Positions 59,773 through 64,000 of a stretch of 64,000 bases of DNA are shown in pieces; the stretch's first letter is position 1; each line of letters starts with the position of its first letter. The notes below the pieces were generated by a model that searched no databases, was not told the origin of the DNA, and saw nothing but the letters and a program-made list of their open reading frames with translations. The stretch is taken from the NCBI GenBank assembly GCA_027924025.1, contig AP026970.1, positions 1 to 64,000 on the forward strand, written 5' to 3'. This DNA comes from Comamonadaceae bacterium OS-4. Lineage in GTDB: Bacteria > Pseudomonadota > Gammaproteobacteria > Burkholderiales > Burkholderiaceae_C. Position numbers and translations under genes: made by a program.

Positions 59773-59781
59773 TGTGGATAA
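59773..59781 (-). promoter_or_regulatory. DnaA box
   Basis: TGTGGATAA, second exact site, overlapping the second copy of the iterated sequence. Confidence 0.6.
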
Positions 59782-59800
59782 CTCTGAGTTGTTGTGAAGT

Positions 59801-59809
59801 TTATGCACA
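59801..59809 (+). promoter_or_regulatory. DnaA box, near-consensus
   Basis: TTATGCACA fits the relaxed consensus TTATNCACA and is opposite in orientation to the two boxes upstream. Confidence 0.5.
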
Positions 59810-59934
59810 GAGTTATTCTCATGGACGGTTCGCGGTCTGAGTGACAATGGCGAAGCGGAGAGATGTCTCTCCATTCATTCGAACGACAATGAGGTCCCGC
59901 TTGGTACAGGCGTGAGTCAAAGAGAGAATTGCGC

Positions 59935-61494
59935 ATGGTCGAAAAACGTTCTTTTGAAATTGCCAGAGAGACGCTGAAGCAACTCACCGCCAGAAAACTG
60001 GTGCCTACGCCAGCGAACTACCAGTCGGTCTACAACGAGATCGCTGGCATACCGTCCATACAACCGTTCCCTGCGGATTTCCTCCGGGACCTGTCGCAGT
60101 CTTTGCCGCTCAAAACGCCCGGACAGCAAAAGCAAAAGGCTTTGCTGGACTACGCGATTGATCGCTTGAGTTGGGATGGCGTGAAAACAGCGCTTGTGGG
60201 CTATGGTGGCTTTGTGCCAACGGTGGCAACCGATCCATCAGGCAGTGCTCCACTGGCCGGCGCGGAGAGTGCAACGGCAGCAGTGGCTCCGAATCCGGCA
60301 GCGCTTACCAGCGAGTTTTTTGTGCAAATCGCGCGTTTGATCGAATACGCACAACCCGCGCTTGACACCGACGATGCCCGATTCCGCGAGCAAACACAGC
60401 AGTTGCTGCAAGCCATGCGCGATCCCAAGGCAGAGGCATTGGCCCTTAAGAACCTGCTGTCGGCATACAGCCATCGTTTGTCTTTTGCAGCCGAAGATCA
60501 GGCAGAAATCCGCAATGGCTTGCTCAAGCTTTTGCACCTGGTGTTCGTCAATATCGGCGAACTCAGCATTGATGAGCAATGGCTCAAAGGCCAGATGGAT
60601 GCCTTGATCAGCGTGTCCACGCCGCCACTGAGCTTGCGCAGGATCGACGAGCTGGAGCGCTTGCTCAACGATGTGATCTTCAAGCAAAAAGATGCCAAAT
60701 TCAAAATGCTGGAGGCGCAGGACGAGATGCGCACCATGCTGGCGACCTTTATCGATCGCTTGGCCCAGATGACCCAATCCACCGGCAGTTTTCAGGGCAA
60801 GTTGGAAGAGAGTGCTCGTTTGATTGAGCAAGCCAAGAACTTGTCAGACATTGCGCCGGTTTTAAAGGATGTTGTCGGAACAACCCGCGGCATGGCGCAA
60901 GAAAGTCAGATATCGCGCGAACAGCTGGGTGCCATGCAAGAGCGGGCTAAACAAACCGAAGTGGAGTTGGCCAAGCTGCACAAAGAGTTGGACCGCGTGA
61001 GTTTGCAAGCCCGCCATGATGCGCTGACCGGAGCACTGAACCGTAAGGGTTTGGACGAGGCGCTCATCCGTGAGGTGTCAACCACCAAGCGCAATGCCAG
61101 TGTGTTGAGTGTGGCACTGTTGGATATCGATAACTTCAAGAAACTCAACGACACGATGGGCCACGCTACGGGTGATATCGCGCTCACCCATTTGGCCACG
61201 GTCGCCCGTGAATGCATGCGACCGCAAGACACTCTGGCCCGCTACGGTGGCGAAGAATTTGTGATCTTGTTGCCCGATACGGTGCTCGACAAGGGGATTG
61301 AGGCCATGACCCGCTTGCAGCGTGAATTGACCAAACGGTTCTTTCTGGCCGGTACCGAAAAAGTGTTGATCACCTTCAGTGCCGGGGTGGCCCAGATGAC
61401 TGAGAGTGAAACACCTGTCGAGGCGATTCGCCGTGCGGATCAGGCGATGTACCTTGCCAAAAGAGCCGGTAAAAACCGGGTGCTAGGTGCTTGA
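59935..61494 (+). CDS. Diguanylate cyclase with novel N-terminal region
   Basis: 519 residues. C-terminal GGDEF domain with the active loop RYGGEEFVILLPD (GGEEF) and an intact inhibitory I-site RPQD five residues upstream, so it should make c-di-GMP with product feedback. The first about 340 residues are helical and soluble (FEIARETLKQLTARKLVPTP; several coiled-coil stretches) with no PAS, GAF or membrane segment. The ATG at 59935 was chosen over a TTG six bases earlier. Divergent from min genes; convergent with the DUF2788 gene. Confidence 0.9.
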   Translation: MVEKRSFEIARETLKQLTARKLVPTPANYQSVYNEIAGIPSIQPFPADFLRDLSQSLPLKTPGQQKQKALLDYAIDRLSWDGVKTALVGYGGFVPTVATDPSGSAPLAGAESATAAVAPNPAALTSEFFVQIARLIEYAQPALDTDDARFREQTQQLLQAMRDPKAEALALKNLLSAYSHRLSFAAEDQAEIRNGLLKLLHLVFVNIGELSIDEQWLKGQMDALISVSTPPLSLRRIDELERLLNDVIFKQKDAKFKMLEAQDEMRTMLATFIDRLAQMTQSTGSFQGKLEESARLIEQAKNLSDIAPVLKDVVGTTRGMAQESQISREQLGAMQERAKQTEVELAKLHKELDRVSLQARHDALTGALNRKGLDEALIREVSTTKRNASVLSVALLDIDNFKKLNDTMGHATGDIALTHLATVARECMRPQDTLARYGGEEFVILLPDTVLDKGIEAMTRLQRELTKRFFLAGTEKVLITFSAGVAQMTESETPVEAIRRADQAMYLAKRAGKNRVLGA

Positions 61495-61501
61495 GGCAGC
61501 T

Positions 61502-61717
61502 TCACAGTGCTGCAGTAAGAAACCACTGAATCAGGAATTTGGCGACAAAACCCACCATGCCAAAGGCAAGCCCCAGGAACAGGACAAAGGTGCCAAACTT
61601 GCCGGCTTTTGACTCCCACGCCAGCTGAGCAATGATGAACAGCATGTAGAGAATAAAGGCGCCGACTCCGAACGTGAGTCCGAAAGTGGCAATCTGTTCT
61701 TCGGAGAAACCCAGCAT
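61502..61717 (-). CDS. DUF2788-like small membrane protein
   Basis: 71 residues with two membrane helices (FGLTFGVGAFILYMLFIIAQ; FVLFLGLAFGMVGFVAKFLI) and the connecting loop AWESKAGKFG. Family of unknown function found in betaproteobacteria. Its ATG shares one base with the stop of the upstream gene (TGATG), so the two are co-translated. Confidence 0.75.
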   Translation of the reverse strand: MLGFSEEQIATFGLTFGVGAFILYMLFIIAQLAWESKAGKFGTFVLFLGLAFGMVGFVAKFLIQWFLTAAL

Positions 61718-62529
61718 CAAGGCGCCTCGTCAGACAAGGGCTCGATCCGCACCAAATCCCGGTAAGCATGCCAACTGGCATGGCCCAGCATGGGGATCAC
61801 CAGAATCAAGCCGAGCAGCATGGATGCCAGCCCCAGCAAGGTAAAGCCCATGATCAGGGCGGCCCACCACGCCATGACTGCCGGGTTTTCCAAAACGACT
61901 CGCCAACTGGTCAATATGGCGGTTTTGAGTGTGACTTGCTGGTCCAGCAGCAAAGGCATGGCGACCACGGTCGAGGCAAACATCGGGGCAGCCAGCACCG
62001 CACCCAAGGCCAGCCAGACTTCAAAAAGCCAGCCATCTTTGGCCAAGATGACAAAGTGGACAAAGTCGATCGGCGAGTGAACAGGCGAAGGTGCAAACAA
62101 GGTAATGAGCGCCGCCGACGTCAATACCCAGGTAGTGGCGGCGCCGGCCAGCAAAATGCCGAAACGCAGCATGCACCAGTAGTCTTCTCCCCAACGGTTC
62201 AGACGCTGGTCTTGCCAATTCAGCCACGTTTGGGAAATCACGCCCCAATCTGCGGGCTCATCCCGCTCCAGGGCGCGACTCAGTGCGTACAAGCTGGTGG
62301 CGAGAACAGGTGCGATGACGAGAAAGCCACTCAATGCCCCTGCCAGAAGCCAAAATTGGTGGCGGGCAAAGGCCACTATCGCGGCTCCGACAAACGTCAG
62401 CACCAGTCCATGGGTCAGGCTAACGATTCCCGCTCTGTGCAGGTCCCGCCAACCCATAGCCAGCCAAGCCAGGGGTTGCAAGAAACCCACGTGGCGAATG
62501 GTGAGGCGAGAAATGGGGGTTGGGGCCAT
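61717..62529 (-). CDS. DUF2189-like integral membrane protein
   Basis: 270 residues with about six membrane helices. The closing block GHASWHAYRDLVRIEPL and the early WLAMGWRDLHRAGIVSLTHG are typical of DUF2189. Function unknown. Upstream gene of a two-gene unit with the DUF2788-like protein. Confidence 0.8.
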   Translation of the reverse strand: MAPTPISRLTIRHVGFLQPLAWLAMGWRDLHRAGIVSLTHGLVLTFVGAAIVAFARHQFWLLAGALSGFLVIAPVLATSLYALSRALERDEPADWGVISQTWLNWQDQRLNRWGEDYWCMLRFGILLAGAATTWVLTSAALITLFAPSPVHSPIDFVHFVILAKDGWLFEVWLALGAVLAAPMFASTVVAMPLLLDQQVTLKTAILTSWRVVLENPAVMAWWAALIMGFTLLGLASMLLGLILVIPMLGHASWHAYRDLVRIEPLSDEAP

Positions 62530-62613
62530 AGTGCAAACCAGTCTATGGCACCCCTCCCCGTCATCGATTGACGAAAATCAATTCAACGGTTGAAAGCACG
62601 AGCTTTCGGGAAA

Positions 62614-63099
62614 TCAGTGCATGGCCTTCCCGCCGTGGCCGTCTTGGTGCTTGGATGATTCGGTGTCAAAAATCTTCTTTTGCTCAGGGGTCAGGGTGGC
62701 GTAGAAGGTTTTCATTGCCTGGTCGCGCTGTTCCATGCGGCTGTTGCGTTCACTGGTCATTTCTGTGCGCATGGCTTTTATTTTGTCCAAGCGTTCAGGG
62801 GTCGGTAACTTGGCCAATTCAGCGCGGTCCATTTTGGGCTTGTCCGCCCGCGCGGCGGGTTTCATGGCATTGGAGAATGTGGTCCAGTTGGCCTCTTGGG
62901 CGGCGGTGATCTTGAGTTTGTCTTTCAGTTCAGCGCTGCGCTTGGCGTGCATTTCTTCCATTTTTGCGGGATCCATCCGGTGCATGCCCGGGCGACCGCC
63001 CATGGCTTCATCAGGATTTCCGTGCTTTTGGGCCATCACTGAAAAGCCAGCCGTTGCCAACAAGCCTGCAACTACCAAAGTTTTGAATGCGGGTTTCAT
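62614..63099 (-). CDS. Spy/CpxP-like periplasmic protein with LTxxQ motif
   Basis: 161 residues. Signal peptide (MKPAFKTLVVAGLLATAGFS, cleavage near VMA-QK), then a helical His/Met/Lys-rich protein with LKITAAQEANW and the LTPEQKKIFD motif typical of Spy/CpxP chaperones. The His/Met-rich ends may bind metal. Alone between DUF2189 and rdgC. A small GAAAGC/GCTTTC hairpin (62592-62607) follows its stop. Confidence 0.82.
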   Translation of the reverse strand: MKPAFKTLVVAGLLATAGFSVMAQKHGNPDEAMGGRPGMHRMDPAKMEEMHAKRSAELKDKLKITAAQEANWTTFSNAMKPAARADKPKMDRAELAKLPTPERLDKIKAMRTEMTSERNSRMEQRDQAMKTFYATLTPEQKKIFDTESSKHQDGHGGKAMH

Positions 63100-63249
63100 G
63101 GGTTTGTCCTTTAGGGGTGCACCTTGCAGCGGGAATCGCGTTCAGGTTGGAAGCAAGTGTGGTCGGGCCATGTAACGGCGATGTGCAGGAAGCATGGCGC
63201 TTTGTAAAGATGCGTGAAAATGCTCCATTAACAAATCGATAGGTGTTGT

Positions 63250-64000
63250 GTGTTTAAAAACGTGATCGTGTACCGCCTGGCGTCACCTTGGTCTATGACC
63301 CAGGCTGATTTAGAAGACGCTTTGCAACCGGACCGCTTTGTCGAGTGCGGTGCCAGTCAAGAAAAGTCAGTAGGCTGGGTAGAGCCACGTGGACAAGCCC
63401 ATGGTCCGCTGGTCGAAGTGGTCGGCGGCCAATGGGTACTCAAGCTCATGATGGAAGTGAAGTCGGTCCCCGGCTCAGTAGTCAAGCGCAAAGTAGAAGA
63501 ACAAGTCGCACAGATCGAGGTGAGCACTGGCCGCAAGCCCGGTAAAAAAGAGGTGCGTGAACTGCGGGATGAAGCCCGTTTGACCCTGCTCCCCATGGCA
63601 TTTACCAAGCAGGGCAGCGTGGGGGTTTGGATTGATCCTAAAGACGGGCTACTCGTTTTGGATGCCGGCAGCCAGAGCAGGGCGGATGAAGTCATGACTG
63701 CACTCATCAAGGTGATTCCCGGCTTTGCGGTGCAATTGGTGAACACCCAGATTTCACCCGCCGCTGCGATGGCGGTGTGGTTGTCGACCCGGGAGTCCCC
63801 TTCTGACTTCTCGGTAGACCGCGAATGTGAGCTCAAGGCGTCGGATGAATCCAAGGCGGTGGTGCGCTACACCCGCCACCCATTGGACACCGAAGAGGTG
63901 AGCCAACACATTGCACTCGGAAAGATGCCGACCCGCTTGGCCATGACATGGAATGACCGCGTCTCTTTCGTGTTGACCGAGGCCCTGCAGTTAAAGAAAG
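63250..64000 (+). CDS. rdgC: Recombination-associated protein RdgC, 5' part (cut by the window end)
   Basis: 250 codons from a GTG start, open to the last base. The translation begins MFKNVIVYRLASPWSMTQAD and contains DRFVECGASQEKSVGWVEPR, VKSVPGSVVKRKVEE and, near the end, KMPTRLAMTWNDRVSFVLTE. RdgC is a ring-shaped dsDNA-binding protein of about 300 residues that restrains RecA. AGGTG lies 5 bp before the GTG; no upstream ATG is available in frame. Confidence 0.92.
   Translation, partial: MFKNVIVYRLASPWSMTQADLEDALQPDRFVECGASQEKSVGWVEPRGQAHGPLVEVVGGQWVLKLMMEVKSVPGSVVKRKVEEQVAQIEVSTGRKPGKKEVRELRDEARLTLLPMAFTKQGSVGVWIDPKDGLLVLDAGSQSRADEVMTALIKVIPGFAVQLVNTQISPAAAMAVWLSTRESPSDFSVDRECELKASDESKAVVRYTRHPLDTEEVSQHIALGKMPTRLAMTWNDRVSFVLTEALQLKK

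Larger units (their letters stand above)
59746..59818. repeat. Three-copy GAATAACTCTGAGTT repeat
   Basis: GAATAACTTTGAGTT (59746-59760) and GGATAACTCTGAGTT (59776-59790) are direct repeats 30 bp apart. A third, inverted copy reads CAGAGTTATTC at 59808-59818. The second overlaps a DnaA box and the third overlaps a TTATGCACA site. Confidence 0.6.
59445..59934. other. AT-rich spacer with DnaA boxes and iterated sequence
   Basis: 490 bp between minC and the diguanylate cyclase gene. It holds an A/T tract (about 59541-59640), three DnaA-box-like sites and three copies of a GAATAACTCTGAG-type repeat (separate entries). A last part (59821-59934) would contain the cyclase promoter; AGAGAG near 59920 may be its ribosome-binding site. 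Confidence 0.55.

Overview
The window reads as the dnaA end of a GC-rich betaproteobacterial chromosome, most likely family Comamonadaceae (Rhodoferax-like). The evidence is the gene order dnaA-dnaN-gyrB, the DUF3348/DUF802/OmpA/DUF2894 operon typical of Burkholderiales, and a short dispersed repeat (GCGC-A/G-AGCAGCTAT type) that I associate with Comamonadaceae. The genus is an inference; no rRNA gene lies in the window.

Layout. 1-5446: replication genes dnaA, dnaN, gyrB. 5446-9321: four tightly coupled genes fused by overlap to gyrB. They encode a MotA/TolQ-like membrane protein with a very long coiled-coil tail, a MotB/OmpA-like partner and two soluble partners. The architecture recalls the ZorA/ZorB motor of Zorya defence. 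9394-17514: a first defence-type block with an XRE-ImmA/IrrE regulator plus PIN protein (toxin-antitoxin-like), a protein of unknown function and a complete type I restriction-modification system (hsdR, hsdM, hsdS). 17657-19484: a RidA protein followed by a group II PLP decarboxylase. 19487-29528: a galactoside catabolic operon (LacI repressor, ABC importer, GH2 and GH36 glycosidases) with two identical operators. 29588-31517: a periplasmic rhodanese, a DUF1176 protein and a hypoxanthine-DNA glycosylase.

31779-36978 is a visibly AT-richer island. It holds a small helical protein, a GHKL-type ATPase, two overlapping genes of unknown function and a convergent C5-cytosine DNA methyltransferase. 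It looks like an uncommon restriction/defence system and is my main candidate for an undescribed one. 37223-40494 holds a DAHP synthase, cyanase, an isolated FliA-family sigma factor and an AIM24-family protein.

40620-52953 is a sugar oxidation regulon: a ChvE-GguA-GguB importer, a second ChvE-like binding protein, a GbpR-like LysR regulator, an SDR and a Gfo/Idh dehydrogenase, an arabinonate-type dehydratase, an L-2-keto-3-deoxyarabonate dehydratase and an alpha-ketoglutarate semialdehyde dehydrogenase. Together these would oxidise a pentose such as L-arabinose to 2-oxoglutarate without phosphorylation; no lactonase gene was seen. A chemoreceptor follows.

54878-64000 carries infA, a glutamine amidotransferase, a PNPOx-like protein, an AsnC/Lrp regulator, the minC-minD-minE division-site operon, an AT-rich spacer with DnaA boxes and an iterated sequence, a diguanylate cyclase, two small membrane proteins, a Spy/CpxP-like protein and the 5' part of rdgC, cut by the window end. 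Five copies of a 27-60 bp dispersed repeat sit at gene borders, and one lies inside a coding sequence. No rRNA, tRNA, CRISPR array or insertion sequence was recognised.
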